NCBI RefSeq assembly: GCF_954871325.1
Contig: NC_088775.1
Coordinates: 36,557,561-36,621,560 of the forward strand
DNA from: Gordionus sp. m RMFG-2023
Taxonomy: Eukaryota > Nematomorpha > Gordioida > Chordodea > Parachordodidae
Length of the DNA: 64,000 nt
Direction: 5' to 3'
Shown here in pieces: positions 33,626 through 45,255 of the stretch (position 1 is its first letter; every line of letters begins with the position of its first letter). The position numbers were made by a program, and so were the translations under genes. The notes below the pieces were generated by a model. That model ran no database searches. It was not told the origin of the DNA and was given only the letters and a program-made list of their open reading frames with translations.

Positions 33626-35209
33626 GTAAGTTTGAATTGCAGTTAATTATATCTAGTCTTTAATAGAGTAATCATTTTTTGCATATTTTAAATCAAGTAG
33701 GATTTCTCTAATTAATTTGATTTATTTATATTTATTTAAAAATTGTCAATATATATTACTGAAATTATCTAAAATTTGCATTGTTATAGTATATTTAACT
33801 TATTTTTATTCTTTTTCTAATGCACACAAAGTTGTTTCAAATAAATTTTTATGGACAGCTTTTATTTTATATGAATTAAATAATCCATATTAAGATGGAT
33901 AAATTCAGACATGTAACCTTAGTGATGAAGAAATTATTTATAAAATATTTTTTGAAAAGATATAAGACATTTTTAAAAAGATTCTAATTACAAAAAAACT
34001 CTTATTATTAACAAAGTTCAATATTGACCCTAAGTTTATTTATATTATTAAATTCGATATATGTTTTTACCTTATTTTAAATTTTGGAATTCCTATTTTT
34101 ATTATATCACTTTGCTTTACAAATTTTTAGAATTTTATTTTCATATAATATACTTCATTTATAAATCCTGCAAAGAAAAATTTAATATGCAATCTCATAA
34201 CAATGTTGATTATATCCATTAATGACCATTTATTAATATTTAATAACTCTTCATTAATTGTGATTACAAATTTTTTAATCATTGTAAATATCTAAAAATA
34301 TTACACACTTTTCCTTCATTGCCACAGTATTTATTTATTTTACATAAAGTAAATAATATACATGGTCAGCAACAAGTCCAAATATTTATTTATAAATATA
34401 AATATATATATTTGTTATTTAATTAATTAAATATAACACACCCACCCTAAACAGGTCCAGTATCTTTATATTCTAATTTCCCATAATATAAATGTATTGG
34501 ACAAAGTACATAATACTTTATATTTAACAACAATTAATATGTTAATGATGTATCATTAGATCTCATCTCTTTTGCTGTTTCATGATATACAGTTGAACAT
34601 CTAAGTCATCAATGTTGTCCTCAATCATTCTTTATAATTTAATATTTTTCCAAATTAAAGGATTTGGATCCTTATGTTTCTTATAAATCACACATTCCCC
34701 TTCATTTCCACCAGGCATTATGGTTACACACAATTTTTGCTTATTTAAATTTTTTATGGCGATATTTGCAATTAAGTAATTTTTCCTTCAGAATATTTTT
34801 ATTTGTTATGTTCATCCCACACTGTGAAATATTCCAATTACTCAGTGATTTATCTTTTATAAGGATATTATTTTTACTGGGTAATTTGTGTCTTATATTT
34901 AAATTGGCATTATTTGAAATTATTTCCACTTTTATTTCTTTGAAAGTACTCAGTGGCCCCAACAATGGGTGGGGGTCCGAAGCAACTGCTTCTAAAAATT
35001 TGAGTGGAGGCACTTAAAAATTAAAAAAAAATTAATTCTTTTATTGTTTTACTACACTTGTCCATAACAAAGTGATTTTTGGTTTATAATGGCGTGATTC
35101 CTTAATACATATTAAATTATATAATAAGTGGGAAGCCTTATTAAATTTTAATAAATTTTGGTCGATGTTAGTCAAATTTTTGAAGAAATGTTAAAGTTTG
35201 GAAATATTT
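33626..35209. other. Probable intron 2 of PPP1R11 with dispersed repeats
   Basis: It is AT-rich. A repeat at 33955-34440 matches 45885-46235 in the same orientation. The overlapping open frames at 34664-35017 (plus) and 34741-35013 (minus) show no family signature and I do not call them genes. A GC-richer patch at 34950-35015 is unexplained. Confidence 0.5.
33955..34440. repeat. Dispersed repeat, partner at 45885-46235
   Basis: Shared blocks are ATTGACCCTAAGTTTATTTA, TATTAAATTCGATATAT, TTTATTATATC-CTTTGCTTTACAAATTTT and TTTTACATAAAGTAAATAA. The copies differ by indels. No ends or coding sequence are recognised. Confidence 0.75.
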
Positions 35210-35409
35210 ATGACGGCTAAAATGGAGGATGTAATTATTACACGTGACCTAGAGATTAAAGAATCTAAAGATTTGTCAGATTCTGAGAATTGTGAATTTA
35301 TTTAGTTAAATTATTTTTACTAATACATTATTTAGCTACTTCTTCTGATGATGATAATTCTGAGACTTATGATTCAGACTGGAAAAACTATTCGTTTATT
35401 TTACCTTAG
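35210..35409 (+). CDS. Possible two-exon gene for a small acidic protein
   Basis: Exon 1 (35210-35291) starts MTAKMEDVIITRDLEIKESK and ends in phase 1 at GTGAAT. Exon 2 (35336-35409) follows TTATTTAG and reads TSSDDDNSETYDSDWKNY to a TAG. The 44-bp intron is the same size as the 45-bp intron in the ZSWIM3-like gene. The 51-residue product is acidic, with a Ser/Asp tract. No family is recognised. It could also be the start of a longer spliced gene, or chance; the donor GTGAAT is weak. Confidence 0.33.
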
Positions 35410-36291
35410 TACTTTAAAATTGTTCTGCTTTCCCTAATTTAATATATAAATATTTATTAACCATTCCTACTACCTCATTTACTGCCGAATGGGTCATAAG
35501 TAAAATTAAATTAATTAAACAATGGGTCATTCCATGACAAATCAACCACGATTCGGCCGACCCCCTTCGATTTTTTTAAAATTTGGTAAGCAAAGAAAGG
35601 TCAATGTTACTAAGAAATAGCCATAATTTTAGCCTCCTAACATTTATATTTTTGAAGATATTAGGGTTCAAAGTGGCAAAAATGACGTATTTTTACCATT
35701 ATCTGCCTTAAGCATATCTTAAAAACTACATAATTGTAAATAACAAATTTAATATCAAAATTACGTACAAAGATTCTAATTTTAGATAAAAAAAAATTTT
35801 TCTTTTTTTTTCCAATATCCGGTCATTTTATTTAATATATAAGGACTAAAAATGATTTTTCGGAAATAATACGACCTTCAATTTTTTTAAAAAATTTAGT
35901 AGACATTATTAAACTCTTCCTTTATATTTATAAAAAAAAAAAATTTGGGACGCGGCCATCTTCATTCTCAAAATTGATAAAAATGTTTAAAAAAGTGTAT
36001 AAATATTTTCCCAAAAGGGGGCGTCTTTGTATAAAATTATATATTAATCAGTTTTTAATGGTTTTTCTTGAACTATTTGATATAATTTAAAGGATTATTC
36101 ATCTTGTAAGTGAAAATAACAATAAATGGGGCTTTCATTCAATTATAGAAATTGTCTATCGATAAAAGAAATTCAATTTATTACTTTATTTATAATTTAT
36201 TATAAAAATTTTTGCCCATATAACATATATTTAATAAATATTGAATATATGAATCAGAATCTTGTGCATTTCATATATGGCGCCCTAAATA

Positions 36292-37640
36292 TTAAAAAAA
36301 TTGATATAATTTAAATTTAAAGTCACTTTCAAAGGATTCTAATTTTTCGGTAGCGCATTTACTTTCTTGTGACGACAATGTATAACTACGGCCAGTAGCA
36401 TTTAACAGTGAAACTAATGTTAAGATATGACATTTGGGCAAGTAAAGAGTGTCGTCTATACTTGGAAATGTAAAGGAATTAGAAGGTCCGGATAGGTGTA
36501 AAAACTTTATATACATTTCTTCCTGCTTTTGATTTTTCACTAAAACAAAGCTAACTACCAATTAGAATCATAAGGATACGTTAGGTATCCTGATATTTCT
36601 TCAATAATTATATTTTCATCATTAAATGATAACTATTCTAAAGTACTTTCTATTGAATTGGAATACATTTAATTTTAAATTGATGTAAATCTGTTGGAAT
36701 CAAGGTGTGTATTTTGTGTGTTCCAGGTATAGATCTAGTTTTTGAAAATCTTTCTCTGAGTAATAGATCTTCGTAATCATAATTTATTTTGGTCATCTTC
36801 AAAATATATGACATTAATATTTTCTTTAGCTAACTCATACAATTCATATGATGTGTACTTTGAGTAAGGCCTTGTAAACTAGCTCTAGCGGCTAATCCCA
36901 TCAAAAACACTTTTCCCGTGTGCTGTAGCAGAAAAATGCCATTTCGCCTGTACCTCGAAATCCATCTCATGATGGCAAATATTAATAAAATTTTTACGAT
37001 TTTTATAGTGCAGCGGATCCACCGGAAAATAAAAAATTTTATTTGGCCTACAAATTTTATTAATTAAAAAATTTACCAATGTTTTTTTGAAATTATGTAC
37101 TGCTATTATATTGTGTTGCAAAGATTCGGATATCATAACATAATTTAGGCAACAAATATTGGCAAAATTATCTTTATAATATATAAGAAAAGGGTGAACA
37201 GTGGATTGAGCCCTATTCCAATGATAATTTTGTACTTCATCCTGAAGTATAAAGCTATAGTTTTCTTAAAAATCACAAAATTAAATATTGGTCTTCGTCT
37301 AAGTTCAATTTTAGATTGTTTTGATACAACGATTGTTGCGTTGAAATAAAAAAATGGAGTAATAAAGATTCCATTTTTTCAAAAAAGGCATTGATAAATT
37401 CACCTACTGGTTTGGTTATTGTTTCAAGAGTGGTTCTATCTACGGATAGCCATTGTTTGCATGTTATAAATTCGATGTCCTTAGAACGAAACAATATTTC
37501 TATTTGATCGCGTAAATGTGTTGACCCTGGACAATTATCACATTTGCCCATATAACTGGATGTTTGAGGCGAATTACAAATTATTAAGTGTAAAATAGGT
37601 TTGTATGTTTTAAAGATCATTGTTTAAGTTTGATCCAATG
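36292..37640 (-). pseudogene. Decayed DDE-like transposase of the long-TIR element
   Basis: Minus-strand pieces in order are: KCDNCPGSTHLRDQIEILF, EFITCKQWLSVDRTTLETI (37620-37273); D-F-stop-ENYSFILQDEVQNYHW then STVHPFLIYYKD (about 37250-37160); NIIAVHNFKKTLVNFLINK, KNRKNFINICHHEMDF, KWHFSATAHGKSVFDG (37136-36885); and 36561-36292. I recall the pattern CDNCPG / WxxxDRTTLET / DFAENYxFxxQDxxQ / HxTxxVxxFQ / HGKGxxDG from many invertebrate proteins of transposon origin. An in-frame TAA lies at the DFAENY motif, and the expected FSDGA block is degraded to FPVDPLHYKN, so the protein is inactive. Confidence 0.7.
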
Positions 37641-38003
37641 ATCATTAATTTAAAATTTTGGTGGTAGCTGCAATCACGAGTATACAATTTTTGGGCGAAT
37701 GCTTGCGAATTTCGAAAAACCAATTTTAACATCAAAAAAATATATAAATTTTTTTCAAATTATCTAAATTTAATCTCTTATGTATGGTATTCTTTTTTCC
37801 GTCTTTGGTCAAAATCGAAACGCAATCTTTCTTGCCTGGCATGATTCTGCTTATTTCGTCTATACAATAAAATTCTTGTACAATTTTAACTGTATATTCG
37901 TCTATAGTTTTTCCAGACTTGGGGTTAGGTGTTGATAGAAATCAAAATATCAAGAAATTAATTAAAAAATGAATTAATATGGTGAGCATGTGTTATTGAA
38001 TGA

Positions 38004-38227
38004 TTAAAACCCTTTTGCGCCCGGAATATTTCCCATGAACAAAAAATACATGTACTTTGATATAATAAAATAATGATTTTGGACAGGTTACTGATAAAAT
38101 ACGAAATAATAAATATTGTTTTATAAATTAATATCCTTAAGTACCAACCATTAGGTTCTTTAAATATAAAAATTAATTGATTAAAAATTTTGATGACAAA
38201 TGAACTCGCTGGGCGCGAAAGGGTTAA
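38004..38227. mobile_element. About 220-bp MITE flanked by TTAA (piggyBac-like)
   Basis: The left side is TTAAAACCCTTTTGCGCCCGG. The right side reversed is TTAACCCTTTCGCGCCCAG. TTAA flanks with CCCTTT-type ends are the mark of piggyBac-derived MITEs. The two A bases before CCC on the left make the match imperfect. It sits inside the long-TIR element and is younger than it. Confidence 0.5.
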
Positions 38228-39376
38228 TCAATTTTAAAATTTTTATTTATTTTATTGATTGAAACACTTATTTATTGTTATTCTAATTTAGTAAGGCTAT
38301 GCTGATTTTAGAAAATCCGATCCAATATTTATATTGTTTTGGGTTATTTTATGATAATACTTTTATTTTGTATATAATTTCATAATAGTAATAAATTAAT
38401 ATTTGTAATATTTTAAAAATATCAAATTATTTTACAAAATTGAGTAGAGAAAATTTTGATATTATTTTTGGCGTCTATGAAATGCACAAGATTCTGATTC
38501 ATATATTCAAGAACTATAAACTTGGTTGAATAATATTCATTAAATATATGTTATATGGGCAAAATTTTTTATAATAAAGTAATAAATTAAATTTCTTTTA
38601 TCGATAGACAATTTCTATAATTGAATGAAAGCCCCATTTATTGTTATTTTCACTTAAAAGATGAATACTCCTTTAAATTATATCAAATAGTCCAAGAAAA
38701 ACTATTAAAAACTGATTAATATATAATTTTATACAAAGACGCCCCCTTTCGGGAAAATATTTATACACTTTTCTTAACATTTTTATCGATTTTGAGAATG
38801 AAGATGGCCGCGTCCCAGACCAATTTTTTTTTATAAATATAAAGAAAGAGTTTAATAATGTTTACTAAATTTTTTTAAAAAATTGAAGGTCGTATTATTT
38901 CCGAAAAATCGTTTTTAGTACTTATATATTAAATAAAATAGCCGGAAATTGGAAAAAAAAATAAATTTTTTTTTATCTAAAAGTAGAATCTTTGTAGGTA
39001 ATTTTGATATTAAATTCGTTATTTACAATTATGTAGTTTTTAAGAGATAATGGGAAAAATACGTCATTTTTGCTACTTTGAACCCTAATATTTTCAAAAA
39101 TATAAATGTTAGGAGGCTAAAATTTTGGCTATTTCTTAGTTACATTGACCTTTCTTTGCTTACCAAATTTTAAAAAAATCGAAATGGGTCGGCCGAAAAT
39201 CTCATTTTTTTATGCTCATTTGACGTGGAATGACCCCAATACTTTGTAGTACCTACCATGAAAGATCCATTTCTTAATAATTTAACTATTTTATAATGGG
39301 AAAAAATTTATTTAAATAATTAAATAAATTCTTTCGCTTTCTCTTCCCCTAATTTGTCTAAATTATTAATTTTAAA

Positions 39377-39628
39377 CAGAATTCTGCAGACCTGGCCCTA
39401 AGCCCTACCCATGTATTTTTTAAATAAAATATCCGGACTGGGCTGTGCCATATATTTTAAAACTAAATATTTGAAATCACCATTATTAGCTATAAAAATA
39501 AAAAATAAAGATAATATATTTTAAAAAAATCTGGGCCAGGCCTGAAATTTTTTTAAAAAAAAAGCCGAGGGCCTGAAAATATAAAACCCAGGCTGGGCCA
39601 AAAAATATGGTACCTCTGCAGGTCTCTA
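39377..39628. mobile_element. MITE-like element rich in GGCCNGG, right end ...CAGGTCTCTA
   Basis: The right end reversed is TAGAGACCTGCAGAGGTACC. Subterminal CTGGGCCAGGCC and GGGCCTG blocks alternate with A/T runs as in 4565-4895. The left end CAGAATTCTGCAGACCTGG is worn. The flanks ATTTTAAA and ATTAAAAA agree at 6 of 8 bases. Confidence 0.5.
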
Positions 39629-39793
39629 ATTAAAAAATAATATTTTTAATGTATATATTTTTTTACATTTTATTTATATTATATATTAAAGATTGATGCA
39701 ATAAAATTTATTTTTGAAATTTATGGGATATTTTGCATATATTAATATTTACATTATTTATTTTATTTAATTCCTTATATATATTACCTAGAA

Positions 39794-39925
39794 TCAATAA
39801 TAGTAAAGGATTTTAACACATTCTTGATGGTTAACATCTCCTGCCTTATCAACAGAAACATCCTGCCTATTATTTTTTATATTATCCTGAATTTTATTCA
39901 AGGAATTTGGATTTCTCTGGTCCAT
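39794..39925 (-). CDS. Small open frame, possible first exon
   Basis: An ATG frame of 43 codons reads MDQRNPNSLNKIQDNIKNNR then QDVSVDKAGDVNHQECV before degenerating to KILYYY and a TGA. Its hydrophilic composition is unlike neighbouring chance frames. The true exon may end at an internal GT. No homologue is recognised. The hAT element at 40002 has inserted 76 bp upstream of this ATG. Confidence 0.22.
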   Translation of the reverse strand: MDQRNPNSLNKIQDNIKNNRQDVSVDKAGDVNHQECVKILYYY

Positions 39926-41111
39926 TTAAAAAAAAAAAATTGAACAATATTTGAACAAATATTTTGACTTGAGGTTTCTACCTCCGAAGATGATTCCCCC
40001 TCAGGGGCGTCGCTAGCCTTTACAATCTCAGGGGGCTCAACTAAAAAAATTTTATGGGGCCCCCTAATTTATTGATCATTAAGACTAGAATATAAATATC
40101 ATTAAGACTAGAATATAAATAATTAAGACTAGAAGAATATAAATAATTAAAACAATACATTTCTACAAAATTTTCAATATAAAATCGATTTACTACAGTA
40201 TAAAGTATTTTAAATTGCTGATATAAAAAATTTCGCGTCTAAAGAATTTCAAGTGATAAAACCGATTAATTAATTCATACATATGCCTGTTAATGTTTTT
40301 AAAAACCCCATAAGGCAATATAATTCTAAGCAACTAACATTAACAAATGTCATGAAACTAATATATCTCTCTCTTACCATTTTAGACAAAGTTTTATAGA
40401 ATGGACTAATAAGGAAAAATTTATAACCAAATCAACAATTCTTGAAGAAGAGAATATAAACGACCAATCCAAATCATAAAACTATATGGTGGTTAGAGCT
40501 TCCTCTTAGATGACATGATGGACGCTAGATAAGTAATCGAGAAAATTATTGTGAGATATTAAATTTCTAAAAGATTATCTTCCATTTTTAATCCTATATA
40601 AACTACTGGACCAGTTGATCATTGTTGCTCATCTTAATTATGCAATCATATATGTTAGATATATTGATAAAGCAAAAACACCTAAAATCTTGGAAGAAAT
40701 TATGCAAATATATTGAAGCCTTGAGTTATTTACAATTTAAGTGTGCCAAATTAGAAATAAATAATTTGGGAGCTAGAAAATAAGTACCATAATGATATGA
40801 TGAAAGCAAATAAGATCTTATATTATTGTCAATGTATTCAAATATTTTTAATTAAATTTTTCAGAAACTTTGGTCATATCAAAAGAAAGCATTTACTGTT
40901 TTTTTCTGATTTTTTCCTATCTCAAAAAGAATTTTTTTTATAAGCATCATGTCTTTTAGCTAATTTTGGATATGAAAAAAAAATTTATAAAATAAATATT
41001 AAACGATATATTTACTCGCAGATACTAACGCCTAAAATTGCGTTTCAAAAATTATAAGGTTAAATTATTTATAAAATAAGTTCTCTACGCCGGCTAGTCA
41101 TTATTGCATAT

Positions 41112-44100
41112 TCATCTATAATGTGCTATAGGAATGGTATTAATAATATTTTTTTCTATGCTCAATAGAGCCAACGAATTTAATCGTTCCTGACCCATTG
41201 CCGATCGAAGATATGTTTTCACCCGTTTTAATGCTGAAAACGATCTTTCTCATGAGCAGGAATTAAAAGGTATAGTTAACGCAATTTTAAGGCAATTAAA
41301 TATACGAGGGAATATATCTATGGGTAAGATTTTTATCAAATCTATTATTGATTTACACGTAGATTCGTGTTTTTTATTATAGGTTAAAATATAAGCCTTT
41401 AATATTATGTATTCTTCCATTGGATCAGGAAGATTATAATGTAAGATAAATGGTTTAATGATATCATTATTTAAAAAAAGGGGGGAGGAGGGATGTAAAG
41501 CTTTTATAGCTATTAAAATATCTGTGTTTTCTTGGCAAAATCTCTTTTTTAATTCATTTATCATAATATCCAAAATTGGATAAAAGATATGACACTTATA
41601 AAAAGTTTCTGTTTGATCAGAATGATTAGAAGAAACAATATCATCTATTTGAATATAATTATTCAAAATGGTAGAAGGTATATTTGCTCTTTTATTTGTT
41701 ATTTTTATATTATATAAATTGCAAAATTTATTTACTTCGGTAAATAATGAAGAAAAATACGAATTATTTCTTAAATTTGACAAAGAACTGATAAGAGACT
41801 CAATAAGAGCCAATGCTGTTGATATGTCCGAATCTGATTTTTGCAAAAAAATAGAAATATTGGAACACATAGATAATAATTTTTGGAATATAAACATACA
41901 CATAATTGTATCATATTGTAAAAGAATATATAAAATTCCCTTTGCTTTCACCACATCACCATGGTCTATATTTTCTAGATAAGAAATAATTGCAGGGAAA
42001 GTCATTTTTACTGCCTCTATAGTTCTAATATGGGATCCCCAAGGTGTAGAACTCAAGGCATCAATATTTTTGGATTTTAACCCTAATCTTAATTGCAAAT
42101 CAAGAAATTTATTGTGATGGATAACAGATATTGAGAAAAAAGCATGAATAACTTCTAATACATTAAAAAACTTTCTAGATTGAGGTACTGATTTGCAGGC
42201 AGAGATCAGTACAAGGTTGAGTTTATGCTCATAGCAGTGCACATATATAGCCATTTTGTGATTTTGGCGATATCTTTCCTGGACTCCTGAAAGATGCCCT
42301 TTCATAACACTTGCACCATCATATGCATGAGCAACGTGCATTTATGGAATTGTTGTTTAAGGTTGTTATTAATGTCTTCGTTAATGACTCTGCATCTAAG
42401 TCTTCAACTTTTTGAAAAGATATAAAAGATTGCTTTGGTGTTTTTGTTTTATCAACATATCTAACACATATACTAAATTGCTCATATGAGCTAACATCAC
42501 GAGTGTCATCAGCCATGACAGCAAAATAGCCTGCCTCCCTTATTTCTGATGCTATGACTTTACTAAGTTTCCAGCTGCAGATAGCATTTGATTTTGTGAT
42601 TGAGGTGAGCAATAATGAGCATTGCCTGGTGGTTTATATGCTATTAAAAATGGATCACACTCTTTCAAACAGTTTAATATTTCACAATAATTTCCTTGAT
42701 TATTGCTTGTCTTACTTTCATAATGACCTCTATGGGGAAGTTCCAACTTACCACATAGTATTATAATTTTGAATAATCGTTTCAAATATTCTCTTCTTTC
42801 AAGTATTGTTGATTTAGTTAGAGCTATTAATTTTTCTTTAATGGTGCCTTCTATCAAAGATTGTTTAGAATGGTTCCAGAGAATTACATTCGTTGCATGA
42901 CCATTTGTTACTCCGTGAGTTGTTAAGTATTCTTTTACCTTACGAAATTTTTGATAACCTTGATTAAAAAGGTATCCTTTTTGAGGTTGAGTGGGAAAAT
43001 TACGACAAGGAAAACAAAAAATAGAGTTTCTGGTTATGCTATATTCAATCCAGGGAAAGGATTTGTACCACTGAGTTTGAAAGCATCGTTTATCTTTACC
43101 CATTCCAATATATGGATAGGCACCTAATATAGGTTGCATAGAACCAGTTGTTTTAGTACCCAGATCTAATTCTTCTGAAAAAAGTGATAAAAATTAATAA
43201 ATGAATTAAAATAATATTGGTTTTAGAAAATTATGACAAATATTATATATTTGAAGAAAAACATTGTTAAAATAAAAATAATACTTATAAGCTCTTCTAA
43301 AAAAGTGACAAATATTAATATAAAAATTAAAATATTATTGCTTTTATGAAAATTATGACAAATATTATATATTTGTAGAAAAATATTGTTAAAATGAAAA
43401 ATATACTTGAATAGTTGTTATTTTTAGATTGGGCCAAACGTATAGCTTCTATTATTTTATAAATAAATATAAAATATCTTATAAACAAATTAATTTACTT
43501 ATTTTCTTTCCTTCTGTATCTACATTATTTATAATCATGTCATTCACAATACTTTCTTCATTATTTAATAAATCTAAATAAAGTTAATTTTAAAATGTAT
43601 TTCATCAAATGTAATTTGTTGTAATAAAACTTCTTTATCCAATATACCTTTATGTTTACTGTTATCAAGAATCTGGCTTGTTGTAGTATCCTCTTCAGAA
43701 TCCATGCCTAAAATTTTATATTTAATTATATTTAAAAAATTAATACCTTCAGAGATATCTATACAATGGATCTCACATATATCTTCAGATTGAGCCACAC
43801 ATATTGCTTCAATTATTTTATAAATAAAATATCTTATATATAAATTAATTTACCCATTTTCTTTCCTTCTGTACCTACATTATTTACAATCATGTCATTC
43901 ACAATACTTTCTTCATTATTTAATAAAAATAAGATTAATTTTAAAATGTATTTCATCAAATGTAATTTGTTGCAATAAAACTTCTTTATCCAATATACAT
44001 TTATATCTACTGCTACCAAGAATCTGGCTTGTTGTAGTATCCTCTTCAGATTCTATGTCTATATAAAATTTTATATTTAATTTAATTATATTAAAAAAAT

Positions 44101-45255
44101 TAATGCATTCAAAGATATCTGTACATTGGATCTCACATATATCTTCAGATTGAGACACACATAGTGCTTCTATTATTTTATAAATAAAATATCTTATATA
44201 TAAATTAATTTTTTACCTATTTTCTTTCCTTCTATACTTACATTATTTACAATCATGTCATTCACAATACTTTCTTCATTATTCAATGAATCTAAATAAG
44301 ATTAATTTTAAAATGTATTTCTTTTCAGTGTATTTATTTTTGCAAATATAATATATAAAAAGTAATATTCCATATTATAGTGTCCATTTTTCAAAAATAT
44401 ATATAAATAAGCAAACTATTCTAAATTTATTTAGCATTTTTATTAAAATATAGTTTATTATTAGTTAGGATAAACAAATAAATATATAATTATCAAATTA
44501 TGAAAGAATGATTGAGTAAACAATTTAGCCAATATTATCTTTATTAATGTAAAAAGAATAATAGTGTATGATTTTTTAAGATATTGAATATTTATATAGA
44601 AAATATTTACTATGTTTTATTTAGCTAATATTTTGACATCACCTTATGTGATTATAATAGAAAAATTTAAAAAAAATTTTCCATTTCTAGTGTCCTGCTC
44701 CTGAAAGGTGAAAATATATTGTAAAGCAATTTTTGCTTAACTTGAAAACGAAAGAAATCAATATTGTTTAATACTCTGGTGAAAAATGACTTAAATAGAA
44801 ATTCTATAGAAATTAGGCAAATTTGGGAGGAAATAAGAAAAACATATAACTTCAATTATGATCAAGTGAAAAAGAAATCTTCCATTAAAATAGATAATTA
44901 ACTAATAAATTTTTATTTTTTAAAACTTAAATGTCCAAAGTGTTTTGTTATTAATTTGTGAAAATTTTAAGGATTTTTTCAAAAAATTTTGGACACAGAC
45001 TTATATATAAATTTATTTACCTATTTTCTTTCTTTTAACATTTTTGTTTTCAATATTTATATCTTTTAAAACTACAATTAATCGTCTTTCAACTAAATCA
45101 AAGTTTGAATTTTAAAAACTGTATAAAATATACTTTGTTCATCACCAGCTTTATTATTGAATCCTCTTCTTTGGTCCTCAAGATTATTGCTACTTTTATC
45201 TTTAGTTTTTTTTCATAAAGTCTTTAATGCTTAAATTTTTAAATCGCAAAGTCAT
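41112..45255 (-). pseudogene. TTF-type hAT transposase gene, decayed
   Basis: The probable start at 45255 gives MTLRFKNLSIKDFMKK, the usual N-terminus of this group. The large last exon begins near 43175 (after TTTTTTCAG). It shows the TTF finger region (ILGAYPYIGMGKDKRCFQTQW, SIFCFPCRNFP, GYQKFRKVKEYL), LPHRGHYESK, the first catalytic block MADDTRDVSSYEQFS, YDGASVMKGHLSGVQ with VHCYEHKLNLVL, and the C-terminal dimerisation motif ERSFSALKRVKTYLR then MGQERLNSLALLSIE, ending at 41112. There are frameshifts near 42560 and 42335 and an in-frame TGA at 41250-41252 just before ERSFS. The N-terminal exons are tandemly duplicated (43497-44310). Confidence 0.88.
43497..44310. repeat. About 355-bp tandem repeat of transposase N-terminal exons, 2.3 copies
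   Basis: TTTTCTTTCCTTCTGTA begins near 43502, 43857 and (slightly changed) 44220. Each unit encodes, on the minus strand, similar peptides (QSEDICEIHCIDISEGINF and QSEDICEIQCTDIFECINF, then DSEEDTTTSQIL and LDKEVLLQQITFDEIHFK). Another frame gives NNEESIVNDMI-NNV-TEGKK. This is an exon-containing duplication within the element; a diverged trace of the splice-site part is at 45018. Confidence 0.8.

Larger units (their letters stand above)
35524..39236 (-). mobile_element. 3.7-kb DNA transposon with 0.77-kb terminal inverted repeats
   Basis: The left end GGGTCATTCCATGACAAATC and the reversed right end GGGTCATTCCACGTCAAAT start two arms, 35524-36285 and 38470-39236, that are near-perfect inverse copies. 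CAAT flanks both sides (35520-35523 and 39237-39240), a possible 4-bp TSD. The middle encodes a decayed protein on the minus strand. A 220-bp TTAA-flanked MITE is nested at 38004-38227. I do not assign a superfamily with confidence. Confidence 0.8.

Noticed and set aside
34664-35017. 117-codon plus frame and 90-codon minus frame on the same DNA
   Set aside because: Phe/Leu/Ile-rich chance frames in AT-rich DNA, mutually overlapping, no family signature.
35220-35409. Acidic Ser/Asp exon considered as the third exon of PPP1R11
   Set aside because: It lacks the expected Cys-Cys-Cys-I-Y start and Cys/His pattern, and it has its own ATG.
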